From JBBECE01 sp964574935 (GTDB taxonomy: Bacteria; Pseudomonadota; Alphaproteobacteria; Rhizobiales; Devosiaceae), in contig CAZNOZ010000013.1 of assembly GCA_964574935.1 (NCBI GenBank), positions 1-64,000 on the forward strand: a stretch of DNA of 64,000 bases, read 5' to 3'. Below are positions 24,926 through 33,693 of the stretch, piece after piece; position 1 is the stretch's first letter, and every line of letters begins with the position of its first letter. Under the pieces are notes generated by a model. The model searched no databases and was not told where the DNA came from. It was given only the letters and a program-made list of their open reading frames with translations. Both the position numbers and the translations under genes were made by a program.

Positions 24926-25465
24926 ATGGGCCGTCCCGTCGCCCTGGCGCTCGCGGCCCTAGTCGTCACCATCGCGGTGGCGCTCATCGTCATTCAACAA
25001 GGGACCGGGCCAATGCCGACAGACCGGGAACCGCCCGCTTCCGACAAGCCGGCCGAGGCCCCCGACCGCGAGGCGACCGGGACGATCCCCTCGCCCGGCC
25101 AGCGGCCGGCGGCCAGCGCGCTGGTATCGGTCAGCGACGCCTTCGCCTATCCGGCCTCGGCCGGGGCCGCGTCCTCGGCCGCCTTCTTCACGATGGCCAA
25201 CGAGGGCCCGGCGCAGGAACTGGTGGCGGTCACCGCCAGCCGGGCGCGGGCCGCCGAGCTCAAGCAGGATGGCGGGCGTCAGGCGCTGCAGACAATCGCC
25301 ATCCCGGCCTTCGGGCGCGTGGTGCTGAAGCCCGGGGGGCCGCATGTCGCGCTTTCGGGGCTCGACGGGCCGCTGGTCGCCGGCGACGATATCTCGCTGG
25401 TGCTGGAGTTCGGCGACGGCAGCCGGCTGGAGGTGACGGTGCCGGTGAGCGACGCGGGCCTCTAG
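24926..25465 (+). CDS. PCu(A)C-like (DUF461) protein with lost copper ligands
   Basis: A 179-residue protein with one N-terminal membrane segment or uncleaved signal (GRPVALALAALVVTIAVALI), a Pro/Ala-rich linker, and a cupredoxin-like PCuAC domain (about 70-175). Homologues use an HxM..M..HxM set to pass Cu(I) to cytochrome oxidase. Here the HEM-type ligand region reads ELKQDGGRQAL and the final HxM reads PHVAL, so three of four expected ligands are missing. The fold is kept, but copper delivery is doubtful. It is 3 bases from sco, so a link to oxidase assembly is still likely. GTG 24923 is an equal start. Confidence 0.8.
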   Translation: MGRPVALALAALVVTIAVALIVIQQGTGPMPTDREPPASDKPAEAPDREATGTIPSPGQRPAASALVSVSDAFAYPASAGAASSAAFFTMANEGPAQELVAVTASRARAAELKQDGGRQALQTIAIPAFGRVVLKPGGPHVALSGLDGPLVAGDDISLVLEFGDGSRLEVTVPVSDAGL

Positions 25466-25468
25466 GCG

Positions 25469-26053
25469 ATGGCGCGGTTCCGCCTCATCCTGTGGCTTGT
25501 TGCCGGGGCGGCGGTTTTGGCGGCGGGCATCTACTCCGCGCTCGGCGTGTTGCGCGATGAGCCGGCCGGACCGCATTTCGGCGGGCCGTTTTCGCTCACC
25601 ACAGCGTCCGGCGAAACGTTCACCCAGGCCGATCTCGTCGGCGCCCCGACGCTTCTGTATTTCGGCTACACCTGGTGCCCCGATGTGTGTCCGACGACGC
25701 TCGTGGAGACGACCGGCTGGCGCAAGGAACTGGGACTGAGCCCGGACGATCTGAAGATCGTGTTCGTCACCGTCGATCCGCGGCGCGACACGCAAGCGCA
25801 GATGGCGCTTTATCTTTCGAACTTCGACCATGTGATCGGGCTGACCGGCGATGCCGACGCCACCGATCGGATCAAGGCCGACTATGCCGTCTTTTCGGAG
25901 GTGGTCGGCGACCCCAACTCGGACGACTATCTCGTCAATCACACCGCGAGCGTCTATCTGATCGACGCAAAGGGTGATTTCGTCGGCACGATCGCCTGGG
26001 GAGAAGAGCCGCAGACGGCGAAGGGCAAGATCGAGCGCCTGGTCGGGCGCTGA
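25469..26053 (+). CDS. SCO family protein, cytochrome oxidase copper chaperone
   Basis: A 194-residue thioredoxin-fold protein anchored by an N-terminal membrane segment (about residues 5-25). The copper site is complete: CPDVCP (CxxxC) near residue 68 and the later His in YLVNHTASVYL. SCO proteins load or reduce the CuA site of cytochrome c oxidase subunit II in the periplasm. It is cotranscribed with the PCuAC-like gene. Confidence 0.94.
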   Translation: MARFRLILWLVAGAAVLAAGIYSALGVLRDEPAGPHFGGPFSLTTASGETFTQADLVGAPTLLYFGYTWCPDVCPTTLVETTGWRKELGLSPDDLKIVFVTVDPRRDTQAQMALYLSNFDHVIGLTGDADATDRIKADYAVFSEVVGDPNSDDYLVNHTASVYLIDAKGDFVGTIAWGEEPQTAKGKIERLVGR

Positions 26054-26149
26054 GAGGCCGACGGCGGCCGGGGATTTGTTCCCGCTTCAGGCACATTCGT
26101 GCTCCAATCGACCGGGCGCCGGGCATGCGGGGCTCGAACGGGCGGGGCT

Positions 26150-26482
26150 ATGGTCAAGCTGATCGTATCGGTGTTCGCGATCGTGATGTTCCTTGTCGGG
26201 GCGATACTGGCGCCGACGCCGATCCCGATCGGGCTGCTGATGATGGCGGTGGCAAGCTTCATCCTGATCGCCAACAACAAGTGGGCGGCCGATCTGATGC
26301 GCTGGGCGCGGCGACGCTGGAGGACCGTCGACCGCTGGATGCGGGCCCTCGAATACAAGGTCTCCGGCCACATCGCCCAAACCCTGATGAAGACGCGACC
26401 CGAGGCGGCCGAGCCTTCCGAGACGGGCGACAACGGCGGGACGCGGCGGCCGGCGCCCGGGCCCGACGCCGAGGCGCGCTAG
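26150..26482 (+). CDS. Small hypothetical membrane protein
   Basis: A 110-residue protein: one or two N-terminal membrane segments (about 3-20 and 25-43) joined by APTPIPIGL, then a basic amphipathic stretch (MRWARRRWRTVDRWMRALE) and a polar Pro/Gly tail. The loop and basic region recall PGPGW-type small transmembrane proteins, but I do not assign it. The ATG at 26150 (MVKLIVSVF) was chosen as the first start at the hydrophobic segment. Confidence 0.65.
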   Translation: MVKLIVSVFAIVMFLVGAILAPTPIPIGLLMMAVASFILIANNKWAADLMRWARRRWRTVDRWMRALEYKVSGHIAQTLMKTRPEAAEPSETGDNGGTRRPAPGPDAEAR

Positions 26483-26490
26483 GGGGCCGG

Positions 26491-27411
26491 TTACCGCTTG
26501 TGGGGCGCCAGGGCCCCGAACCAGACCCCGGCCAACACCACCGCCGCGCCAACCGCGAAGCTCAGCGAGGGGCGCTCGCCGAGCACCAGCGCGGCGAGCA
26601 GGATCGTGAACAGCGGCATGATCAGTAGCGCATAGGTCGCCCCGGTCGCCGTCCAGCGGCCGATGACGAAGACATAGAGCCCGAACATCGCCATCGATCC
26701 GAACACCACGAGATAGCCGAGCGAAAGCCGCGTGGCGGTGGCGGTCGGCACGATCCAGGGCTCGGAAAAGGCCAGCGACAGGCCCAACAGGACCAACCCG
26801 CCAACCCCCATCGCAACCGCGTTCTCGACCAGAGGCCCGACGCGGGGGAAACCCTTGACGATCACCGATGCCTGGGCAACGCACAGCGCCGCCACGATCA
26901 GCGCCGCCAGCGCCCCCGGCGAGGCGGTCCCGATGCTGCCGGAAAAGACGACCGCAATCCCGGCGGCGGCGACCAGAGCGCCGATCAGCGCCCGGGTCCG
27001 GAACGCCTCGACCCGCTCGACGACCGCCAGGACCAGCGTTAGCAGCGGCACCAGCGCCATGGTGACCTGGACGGTGCCGGCACCGACCTCGGTCAGCGCG
27101 TAGTAGCCGAAAGAAAACGCGCCGCCGAAGGCGAGCAGGCCGTACGCCAGCACGCCGAGGAGTGCCCGGCCGCGCGGCAGCTTGTGGCGCAGCACCGCGA
27201 TGATGACGAGCAGCAGCGCCGAGGCGATCAGGAACCTCAGCGACGCCGACCACAAGGGCGCCAGTTCAATGAGGCCGAGCTTGGCGGCCACCGCGTTGCC
27301 GCCCCCGAACAGCGCCACGGCGAAGAACGCCACCAGGGTCGTCGCGTCCGGGGCGGCGACGGTGGCGCCGGGCGCGATATGGGTGGTGGTGGCGTGCAGG
27401 GTGTGGGGCAT
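26491..27411 (-). CDS. EamA/DMT family transporter
   Basis: A 306-residue inner-membrane transporter with ten hydrophobic segments in two EamA repeats (about 20-150 and 165-300), full length for drug/metabolite exporters. The start used is ATG 27411 (MPHTLHATTTH); upstream in-frame starts would overlap the end of ribB. The substrate is unknown. The gene follows ribB by 13 bases on the same strand and may be part of the aroC-ribB transcript, which makes a riboflavin-pathway or aromatic metabolite possible but unproven. Confidence 0.88.
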   Translation of the reverse strand: MPHTLHATTTHIAPGATVAAPDATTLVAFFAVALFGGGNAVAAKLGLIELAPLWSASLRFLIASALLLVIIAVLRHKLPRGRALLGVLAYGLLAFGGAFSFGYYALTEVGAGTVQVTMALVPLLTLVLAVVERVEAFRTRALIGALVAAAGIAVVFSGSIGTASPGALAALIVAALCVAQASVIVKGFPRVGPLVENAVAMGVGGLVLLGLSLAFSEPWIVPTATATRLSLGYLVVFGSMAMFGLYVFVIGRWTATGATYALLIMPLFTILLAALVLGERPSLSFAVGAAVVLAGVWFGALAPHKR

Positions 27412-27424
27412 CTCGGCGTCGCGC

Positions 27425-28537
27425 TCAGTCCGCTTCGAATTTATCGGTGGCGTTGATGGCGATACCGAAGCCGGAAAGGCCGACATAGTGGCGGGACTTC
27501 GACGCCATCAGGCGGATCGAGCGCACCCCGAGATCGCGCAGGATCTGGGCGCCGACGCCGATCTCGCGCCACTCGTCGTCGCGCACCCGGGCGGTCTGGT
27601 GATGCTCGATGTCGGGGCGCTGCTCGGTGCCGGCCCCGTAGACGCCGGCGGTGCCCTCGCGCAGATAGACCAGGACCCCCCGACCGATGCCGGCGAGGGT
27701 GTCGATGGCGGAGTTCAGCGACCGGCGTTCGCCGAAGACGTCGTCGAGAATGTCCTCGCGCTGCAGCCGGACCGGGACGTCTTCGCCGTCGGTGACGTCG
27801 CCAAAGACGACAGCAAGATGCTGCACCCGGTCGAAGGGCGTCGAATAGGCGTGCGCGGTCGCGGTCGCTGACCGCAACGGCAGCTCGAAGCTGGCGACCC
27901 GATGGACGAGTTTTTCTCTGTGCTGGCGCCAGGCGATGAGCTCGGCGACTGTCAGTTTCGGCAGCGAATGGGCCTCGGCGAAGGCGGCCACGTCCGGCCC
28001 GCGCTTGACGGTGCCGTCGTCGTTGACGAGCTCGCAGATCACGGCGACCTCGGGCACCCCGGCGAGCCGGCACAAATCGATCGCGGCCTCGGTGTGACCG
28101 GACCGCATCAGGACCCCGCCCTCGCGGGCGACCAGCGGGAAGACGTGGCCGGGACGCGTGAAATCGGCGGGGGCGGCATCGTCGCGGGTCAGCGCGGTGA
28201 CCGTGGCGGTGCGGTCCTCGGCCGAAATGCCGGTGGTGGTGCCGTGCCGGTAGTCGACCGAGACGGTGAAGGCGGTGCCGCGGGGGGCGTCGGGTTCCTT
28301 GACCATCGGGTCGAGCTTGAGGATGCGGGCGTGCTCGGCGGTCAGCGGTGCGCAGACGATCCCGCAGGTGTTGCGGATGATGAACGCCATCTTTTCGGGC
28401 GTGGCGGCGGCGGCGGCCATCACCAGATCGCCCTCGTTCTCGCGGTCGTCGTCGTCGACAACGACCACCAGCTCGCCGCGGGCGATGGCGGCGACGGCGG
28501 TCTCGACCGCGTCGAGCTTGGCCATGGTGTCAGTCAT
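27425..28537 (-). CDS. ribB: 3,4-dihydroxy-2-butanone 4-phosphate synthase with degenerate GTP cyclohydrolase II-like tail
   Basis: A 370-residue protein. Residues about 8-210 form a DHBP synthase, with DDDDRENEGDLVMAA for metal and substrate, HGTTTGISAEDRTATV, and RPGHVFPLVAREGGVLMRSGH. It makes the four-carbon unit of riboflavin from ribulose 5-phosphate. The C-terminal part (about 215-368) aligns with RibA, but the zinc-binding set C-x10-C-x-C is gone (REDILDDVFGERRSLNS in place of SEC...RCDC), so it should lack GTP cyclohydrolase activity. Its ATG overlaps the aroC stop by 8 bases. Confidence 0.93.
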   Translation of the reverse strand: MTDTMAKLDAVETAVAAIARGELVVVVDDDDRENEGDLVMAAAAATPEKMAFIIRNTCGIVCAPLTAEHARILKLDPMVKEPDAPRGTAFTVSVDYRHGTTTGISAEDRTATVTALTRDDAAPADFTRPGHVFPLVAREGGVLMRSGHTEAAIDLCRLAGVPEVAVICELVNDDGTVKRGPDVAAFAEAHSLPKLTVAELIAWRQHREKLVHRVASFELPLRSATATAHAYSTPFDRVQHLAVVFGDVTDGEDVPVRLQREDILDDVFGERRSLNSAIDTLAGIGRGVLVYLREGTAGVYGAGTEQRPDIEHHQTARVRDDEWREIGVGAQILRDLGVRSIRLMASKSRHYVGLSGFGIAINATDKFEAD

Positions 28538-29639
28538 TGCCGGTGCCCGCCTGGCGCCCGGTCTGGCCGCGATGGCGCAGGAAATGGTCGGCCAGAACCA
28601 CTGCCATCATCGCCTCGCCGATGGGCACGGCACGAATGCCGACGCAAGGGTCGTGGCGGCCCTTGGTTGAAATCTCCGTATCCTCGTTGTCGCTCGTCAC
28701 CGTCCGGCGCGGCGTCAGGATCGAAGAGGTCGGCTTGACCGCGAAGCGCACCACCACCGGATCGCCGTTGGAGATGCCGCCCAGAATGCCGCCGGCATTG
28801 TTGGAGAGGAATTCCGGTCCCCCCTCCCCGGCGCGCATCTCGTCGGCGTTTTCGGTGCCGGTCAACGCGGCCACATTATGGCCGGCGCCAATGCCAACCC
28901 ATTTGACGGCGTTGATCGACATCATCGCGGCGGCGAGATCGGCGCTGAGCTTGCCGTAGACCGGCGCGCCGAGCCCCACCGGCACTCCTTCGGCGACAAC
29001 CTCGACCACCGCGCCGACCGAGTTGCCGGCCCTGCGGATCTCGTCGAGATAGCCCTCCCATTCGGCGGCGGCCTTTTTGTCGGCGCAGAAGAACGGGTTG
29101 TTGTCGACCTCGTCCCAGTCGAAATTCGCATAGTCGATCGGGTGCTCCCCGACCTGCACCAGCGAGGCGCGAATGGTGATCCCCGGCACCACCAGCCGGG
29201 CGACGGCGCCGGCGGCGACCCGACAGGCGGTCTCGCGGGCCGAGGCGCGGCCTGAGCCGCGATAGTCGCGGATGCCGTATTTCCGCTGATAGGTGAAATC
29301 GGCGTGGCCGGGGCGGTATTTGTCGCGAATGTCGTCGTAGTCCTTGGAGCGGGCGTCGGTGTTTTCGATCATCAGCGAGATCGGATGGCCGGTGGTCTTG
29401 AGCCCGCCGGTGCGCTCGTCCTCGAAAGTGCCGGACAAAATGCGCACCTTGTCGGCCTCCCGGCGCTGGGTGGTGAATCGCGACTGGCCGGGCCGGCGGC
29501 GATCGAGATGCCGCTGGATCATCGCTTCGGAGATATCGAGGGTGGGCGGGCAGCCGTCGATGACGACGCCGATCGCCGGCCCGTGGCTCTCGCCCCAGGT
29601 CGTGAAACGGAACATCTGCCCGAAAGTGTTGAACGACAT
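28530..29639 (-). CDS. aroC: Chorismate synthase
   Basis: A 369-residue enzyme that converts EPSP to chorismate with reduced FMN, the last step of the shikimate pathway. Motifs: FRFTTWGESHGPAIGVVIDG at the N-terminus, the basic RYRPGHADFTYQRKYGIRDY region, RSSARET-type GRASARETACRVAAGA, and GGISNGDPVVVRFAVKPT. It is full length. It is the promoter-proximal gene before ribB. Confidence 0.96.
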   Translation of the reverse strand: MSFNTFGQMFRFTTWGESHGPAIGVVIDGCPPTLDISEAMIQRHLDRRRPGQSRFTTQRREADKVRILSGTFEDERTGGLKTTGHPISLMIENTDARSKDYDDIRDKYRPGHADFTYQRKYGIRDYRGSGRASARETACRVAAGAVARLVVPGITIRASLVQVGEHPIDYANFDWDEVDNNPFFCADKKAAAEWEGYLDEIRRAGNSVGAVVEVVAEGVPVGLGAPVYGKLSADLAAAMMSINAVKWVGIGAGHNVAALTGTENADEMRAGEGGPEFLSNNAGGILGGISNGDPVVVRFAVKPTSSILTPRRTVTSDNEDTEISTKGRHDPCVGIRAVPIGEAMMAVVLADHFLRHRGQTGRQAGTGND

Positions 29640-29738
29640 CGCGTGGGGGGCCCGCCCGTGGTTGGCAGGTGTTCTAGGAGTGCGCCGGGAAGGCGTCAAT
29701 CGCGGGGCGCCGCCGCCCGACCGTTCGGCGGCCGGAGT

Positions 29739-30362
29739 TCAGTCGATCCAGGCGCCTTCGGCCGGATAGACGGTCATCCGCCCGTCGGCGAGGTGATAGA
29801 CGACGTCCTGGGGTGTCGACCAGTTGACGACCTCGGCACGCGAAGCGCCTTCAACGAGGTGGCGGACGACCCGCAGCACGCCGCCATGGGCGACGATGAC
29901 GGACGGGCCGTCGAGCCGGGCACTGAACGCGACGACGCGCTCGGTCAGGTCGTCGTAGTTCTCGCCGCCCTCGGGCCGGTGATGCCAGAAATCCTCGTCG
30001 CGGGCGCCCGGCACCAGCATCGGGTGGTCGGCGATGTCGCGGTGCAGCTTGCCTTCGTGGATTCCGAAGGAGATCTCGATCAACCGGTCATCCTGAACCA
30101 CGTTCGGGTGCGGCGGGTCGAAGGCCGCCAGCACCCGCCGGGTGGTTTCGGTGGCGCGCGACAGGGGCGAGGAAAACCAGTCGTAGTCATCGGTGCCGAG
30201 CCCGTCGCGTTCGAGCAGCATGCGCAGCAGCTGGCCGTTTTCGTCGGCCTGGGCCTGCCCGATGGCGTTCAGCGGAATGTCGCGCTGACCCTGGTAGCGC
30301 CCCTCGGCGTTCCAGTCGGTCTGGCCGTGGCGAATGAAATAGAGTTCCGGCCAGGCGGTCAT
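29739..30362 (-). CDS. Histidine phosphatase family protein
   Basis: A 207-residue phosphoglycerate-mutase-like phosphatase. The catalytic RHG lies in YFIRHGQTDWNAEGR near residue 11; the second His is in VIVAHGGVLRVV; an acid-base Glu/Asp region is in EISFGIHEGKLH. It is probably a cytoplasmic phosphatase of small molecules; the substrate is not predictable. It follows the LysE-type transporter on the same strand. Confidence 0.9.
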   Translation of the reverse strand: MTAWPELYFIRHGQTDWNAEGRYQGQRDIPLNAIGQAQADENGQLLRMLLERDGLGTDDYDWFSSPLSRATETTRRVLAAFDPPHPNVVQDDRLIEISFGIHEGKLHRDIADHPMLVPGARDEDFWHHRPEGGENYDDLTERVVAFSARLDGPSVIVAHGGVLRVVRHLVEGASRAEVVNWSTPQDVVYHLADGRMTVYPAEGAWID

Positions 30363-30410
30363 GATGTTCGGCTTTCAGACGGGGACGGACGGGCGGGCGG
30401 TGACTTGCTG

Positions 30411-31004
30411 TCACCAAATCAGCGCCAGCGCAACCGCGCCCAGCAGCAAAAGCGCGAAAGTGACATTGGCGACGCGGCTCATGCGGGGGTCGCGCAAAAA
30501 CCGCGAGATCATCGAACCGAAATAAAGCCACGCGGTGTTGACGATGAGGATCACGGCGACCAGCGCGGCGACCTTGGCGGCCGCGTCGAACAGGAGGTCG
30601 GTCCCGATGACGGTTGCCCCCGAATAGACCGCGCCGATGGCGGCAAAGGCCTTCGGATTGGCGATCGCCAGGGCAAATCCGCCGGCGAAGGAGGGCGCCC
30701 GGGCCGACGCCGCCGGGTCCGATATCGGCGGGGCGGTGGCGATCCGCCAGGCGAGGTAGAGGATGTAGGCGGCGGCGATCAGGCTGATGATCTGAGCCGC
30801 CCCCGGCACCGCCACGACCAGACCCGTCACCCCGGTCGCGATCATCAGGAGCACCGACGTCGTGCCGACCCAGATGCCGCCGAGATATCCCCAGCCGGCG
30901 CGGGCGCCGTAGGCCGCCCCGATCCCGGCCAGCGACATCGTCGCCGGACCGGGCGAGCCCATCAGCGGGAACGCGGCAAGCCAGAGAATGAAGAGATTGT
31001 CCAC
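30411..31004 (-). CDS. LysE/RhtB family exporter
   Basis: A 197-residue membrane protein with six hydrophobic segments, as in amino-acid exporters of the LysE/RhtB type. The family feature PLMGSPGPATMSLAGIGAAYG is at the N-terminus. The start is GTG 31004, with a GGGAGACGGC ribosome-site region. The substrate is unknown; it may be an amino acid. The gene lies 25 bases downstream of fabI on the same strand. Confidence 0.88.
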   Translation of the reverse strand: MDNLFILWLAAFPLMGSPGPATMSLAGIGAAYGARAGWGYLGGIWVGTTSVLLMIATGVTGLVVAVPGAAQIISLIAAAYILYLAWRIATAPPISDPAASARAPSFAGGFALAIANPKAFAAIGAVYSGATVIGTDLLFDAAAKVAALVAVILIVNTAWLYFGSMISRFLRDPRMSRVANVTFALLLLGAVALALIW

Positions 31005-31029
31005 GCCGTCTCCCGGCCGGAACGCCGGC

Positions 31030-31845
31030 CTAGTCGCCGGCCTCGTCTCCGTCCGCCTCGCCGAGCACCTTCATGCCCATCGCATGGTAGCCGGCGTCCA
31101 CATGCAGCACCTCGCCGGTGGCGCCGGTCGACAGGTCGGAGAGCAGATAGAGGGCCGCGTTGCCGACATCCTCGATGGTGACGTTGCGGCGGAGGGGCGC
31201 GTTCTCCTCGTTCCAGTGCAGCATCTGGCGAAGCCCCGCGATGCCGGAGGCGGCCAGGGTCTTGATCGGACCGGCGGAAATGGCGTTGACGCGGATATTC
31301 GACGGGCCGAGGTCGGCCGCCAGATACCTCACCGAGGCCTCGAGCGCCGCCTTGGCGACGCCCATGACGTTGTAGTTGGGCAGGACCTTCTCGGCGCCGT
31401 AGTAGGTCAGGGTCAGCAGCGCGCCGCCGTCCGGCATCAGCGCTTCGGCACGCCGGGCGACGGCGGTGAAGGAATACACCGAGATATTCATGGTGTTGGC
31501 GAAATTGGCGGGGCTGGTGTCGACATAGCGGCCCTTGAGCTCTTCCTTGTCGGAGAACCCGATCGCGTGGACCACGAAATCGAGGCCACCCCATTTCGCC
31601 TTCAGCGCCGCGAAGGCCGCGTCGAGCGCCGCCTCGTCGGTGACGTCGCATTCGATGAGAATGTCGGACCCGAGGTCTTCGGCGAGCGGGGCGACCCGGC
31701 GCTTGAGCGCTTCGCCCTGGTAGGAGAAGGCGAGCTCGGCGCCATGTTCGCGAAGCGCCCTGGCGATGCCATAGGCGATCGAGCGGTTGTTGGCGACGCC
31801 CATGACGAGGCCGCGCTTGTCATGCATCAGGCTGCCCGCCGGCAT
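31030..31845 (-). CDS. fabI: Enoyl-[acyl-carrier-protein] reductase (NADH)
   Basis: A 271-residue SDR-type enzyme that reduces the enoyl-ACP intermediate in fatty acid elongation. It has the FabI-type cofactor region MGVANNRSIAYGIARAL, SFSDKEELKGRY (here IGFSDKEELKGRY), and the Tyr-x6-Lys active-site spacing in NYNVMGVAKAALEASVRYL. ATG 31845 (MPAGSLMHDKRG) has a GGGGGAT ribosome site; the Met in MHDKRG is a later alternative. Confidence 0.94.
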   Translation of the reverse strand: MPAGSLMHDKRGLVMGVANNRSIAYGIARALREHGAELAFSYQGEALKRRVAPLAEDLGSDILIECDVTDEAALDAAFAALKAKWGGLDFVVHAIGFSDKEELKGRYVDTSPANFANTMNISVYSFTAVARRAEALMPDGGALLTLTYYGAEKVLPNYNVMGVAKAALEASVRYLAADLGPSNIRVNAISAGPIKTLAASGIAGLRQMLHWNEENAPLRRNVTIEDVGNAALYLLSDLSTGATGEVLHVDAGYHAMGMKVLGEADGDEAGD

Positions 31846-31946
31846 GGTATCCCCCCGCGCAATTCCGGGCGGGTTTTGCCACGGCAGACGCGCGGCGGGC
31901 AAGTTGAGACTTTGCGATCGCCCCCACCAGCCCTATCCTCGGGCCC

Positions 31947-33359
31947 ATGCCCATGGCTCCCCAATCGATCGCCAAAGCGGCCGCGGAACTGGTCGGCGCC
32001 GACAACGTGCTGACCGGGGCGGCGATGGCGCCCTTCCTCGACGAGCCGCGGGGCCTCTACCACCTTGAGGCCGCGGCGGTGGTGACCCCGCGCGAGGTCG
32101 CCGGCGTGCAGGCGATCATGGAATGGGCGAACGCCAACGGCGTCAGCATCATTCCGCAGGGCGGCAACACCGGGCTGGTCGGCGGGCAGGTGCCGGACCG
32201 AAATTCCGAGCTGATCGTGTCGCTGAAACATCTGCGCGAGGTGCGCGCGCTCGACGATCAGGCGGGGGTCGTCACCCTCGAGGCCGGGCTGACCGTCGCC
32301 GAGGCGCAGGCGATCGCCGAGCGGCACGCGTTCCTGTTCCCGCTGTCGCTGGGCTCGGAGGGCTCGTGCCAGATCGGCGGGGTCCTGGCGACCAACGCCG
32401 GCGGGGTCAACGTCATCGCCTACGGCAATGTCCGCGACTTCTGTCTCGGCGTCGAGGCGGTCCTCGCCGACGGCCGGCTCTATCAGGGGCTCTCGCCGCT
32501 GAGGAAGGACAACACCGGCTATTCGCTGAAGAACCTCCTGATCGGCTCCGAGGGGACGCTGGGGATCATCACCGCCGCTTCCTTCCGGTTGCAGCCCCGG
32601 CCGGCGCGGTTCGAGACGGCACTCGCCAACGTCGCGGGCCCCGAAGAAGCGGTGCGCCTCCTGGAGCATCTGAGCGCGGCGGGGGGCAACCGGCTGACCT
32701 CGATCGAGCTCATTCCGCGCTATGCGATCGAGCTGCAGCTCAAGCACGGTCTGATCGACCGCGATCCGGCGGCCTCCGCGAGCGACTGGTACGTCCTTTG
32801 CGAATTCTCGCTGTTCGGCGCTGACGAACCCGGGGCGCTTTCAGCGGCGCTCGAAGCGGCGCTGGCGGCCGGCATCGTCGCCGACGCGGCGCTCGCCTCC
32901 ACCCTCAGCCACCGGGCGCTGATGTGGAAAATGCGCGAGGCGATGTCGGAATGCCAGACCCGCGAGGCGGCCTCGATCAAGCATGACGTCGCCGTGCCGG
33001 TGGCGGCGATCCCGGCGCTCATCGACAACGCCATCGCGGCGGTCGTCGACAAGGTCCCCGGCATTCGCCCGTTCGCCTTCGGGCATATCGGGGACGGCAA
33101 CATCCACTTCGACTTCCTCAAGCCCCTGGAGATGGACGACGCCACCTTCGCCGGCCTGGAAGAGAGTGTGCACGAGGCGGTCTACGAGGTGGTGGCGGCG
33201 CTCGGGGGCTCGGTCTCGGCCGAACACGGGATCGGGCAAATGAAGGTCGCCCTGCTCGAAGCGGTCAAGGACCCGGTGGCGCTTGAGATGATGCGCGCGG
33301 TCAAGGCGGCGCTCGACCCGAACAACACGCTCAACCCGGGCAAGGTGTTGCGGGGATGA
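31947..33359 (+). CDS. FAD-binding oxidoreductase (GlcD/D-2-hydroxyacid dehydrogenase type)
   Basis: A 470-residue flavoprotein of the vanillyl-alcohol-oxidase fold. The FAD-binding PCMH domain (about 35-215) includes IIPQGGNTGLVGGQVP and IGGVLATNAGG. The C-terminal cap ends with FGHIGDGNIHFDF, SAEHGIGQMK and the family-ending DPNNTLNPGKVL. Such enzymes oxidise D-lactate, glycolate or D-2-hydroxyglutarate; this one most resembles single-subunit D-2-hydroxyglutarate or D-lactate dehydrogenases. No partner subunits are adjacent. Confidence 0.9.
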   Translation: MPMAPQSIAKAAAELVGADNVLTGAAMAPFLDEPRGLYHLEAAAVVTPREVAGVQAIMEWANANGVSIIPQGGNTGLVGGQVPDRNSELIVSLKHLREVRALDDQAGVVTLEAGLTVAEAQAIAERHAFLFPLSLGSEGSCQIGGVLATNAGGVNVIAYGNVRDFCLGVEAVLADGRLYQGLSPLRKDNTGYSLKNLLIGSEGTLGIITAASFRLQPRPARFETALANVAGPEEAVRLLEHLSAAGGNRLTSIELIPRYAIELQLKHGLIDRDPAASASDWYVLCEFSLFGADEPGALSAALEAALAAGIVADAALASTLSHRALMWKMREAMSECQTREAASIKHDVAVPVAAIPALIDNAIAAVVDKVPGIRPFAFGHIGDGNIHFDFLKPLEMDDATFAGLEESVHEAVYEVVAALGGSVSAEHGIGQMKVALLEAVKDPVALEMMRAVKAALDPNNTLNPGKVLRG

Positions 33360-33362
33360 AGG

Positions 33363-33407
33363 TGTGTCAATCAACGGTTGACACATGTAAACCTAGAGTT
33401 TACATGT
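33363..33407 (+). promoter_or_regulatory. higBA promoter with overlapping palindromic operators
   Basis: Two inverted repeats overlap. One is TGTGTCAA (33363-33370) with TTGACACA (33378-33385). The other has perfect 10-bp arms, ACATGTAAAC (33383-33392) and GTTTACATGT (33398-33407). A consensus -35 TTGACA (33378-33383) lies within both. A -10 about 17 bases on would fall at TACATG, so the transcript would have almost no leader. The layout fits autorepression by the HigA antitoxin. This stretch is AT-rich against its surroundings. Confidence 0.7.
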
Positions 33408-33684
33408 GATCCGGTCTTTCGCGCACAAGGGTTTGGCCGAGATTTGGCGAAAGGGCAGCACGCCGCGGATCGATTCTCGTTTGCACAGGCGTATTTTGAG
33501 GCGTCTGGATCGTTTGGACGCCAGCGGGTCGCCGGCGGATATGGACCTTCCGGGCTTTGACTTCCACGCCCTCAAGGGGCATCGCCCGGTTCGCTATAGC
33601 GTTCACGTCAACGGTCCGTGGTGCGTCACTTTCGCCTTCGACGGCGTCGACGCCGTGGACGTGGGTTTCGAGCAATATCATTAG
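33406..33684 (+). CDS. higB: HigB-type toxin of a type II toxin-antitoxin module
   Basis: A 92-residue RelE/HigB superfamily protein, expected to cut mRNA at the ribosome when its antitoxin is lost. The sequence MIRSFAHKGLAEIW at the start, RRLDRLDAS, DLPGFDFHALKG and YSVHVNGPWCVTFAFD near the end are typical of HigB. The start is a GTG at 33406, inside the operator palindrome and with no ribosome site, suggesting weak or leaderless translation. The antitoxin gene follows 9 bases downstream, in the toxin-first order normal for higBA. Confidence 0.92.
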   Translation: MIRSFAHKGLAEIWRKGSTPRIDSRLHRRILRRLDRLDASGSPADMDLPGFDFHALKGHRPVRYSVHVNGPWCVTFAFDGVDAVDVGFEQYH

Positions 33685-33693
33685 GAGAGCGCC

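Noticed and set aside
28538..29738. FMN riboswitch controlling ribB
   Set aside because: ribB overlaps aroC, leaving no leader, and no FMN-aptamer-like sequence was recognised before aroC.
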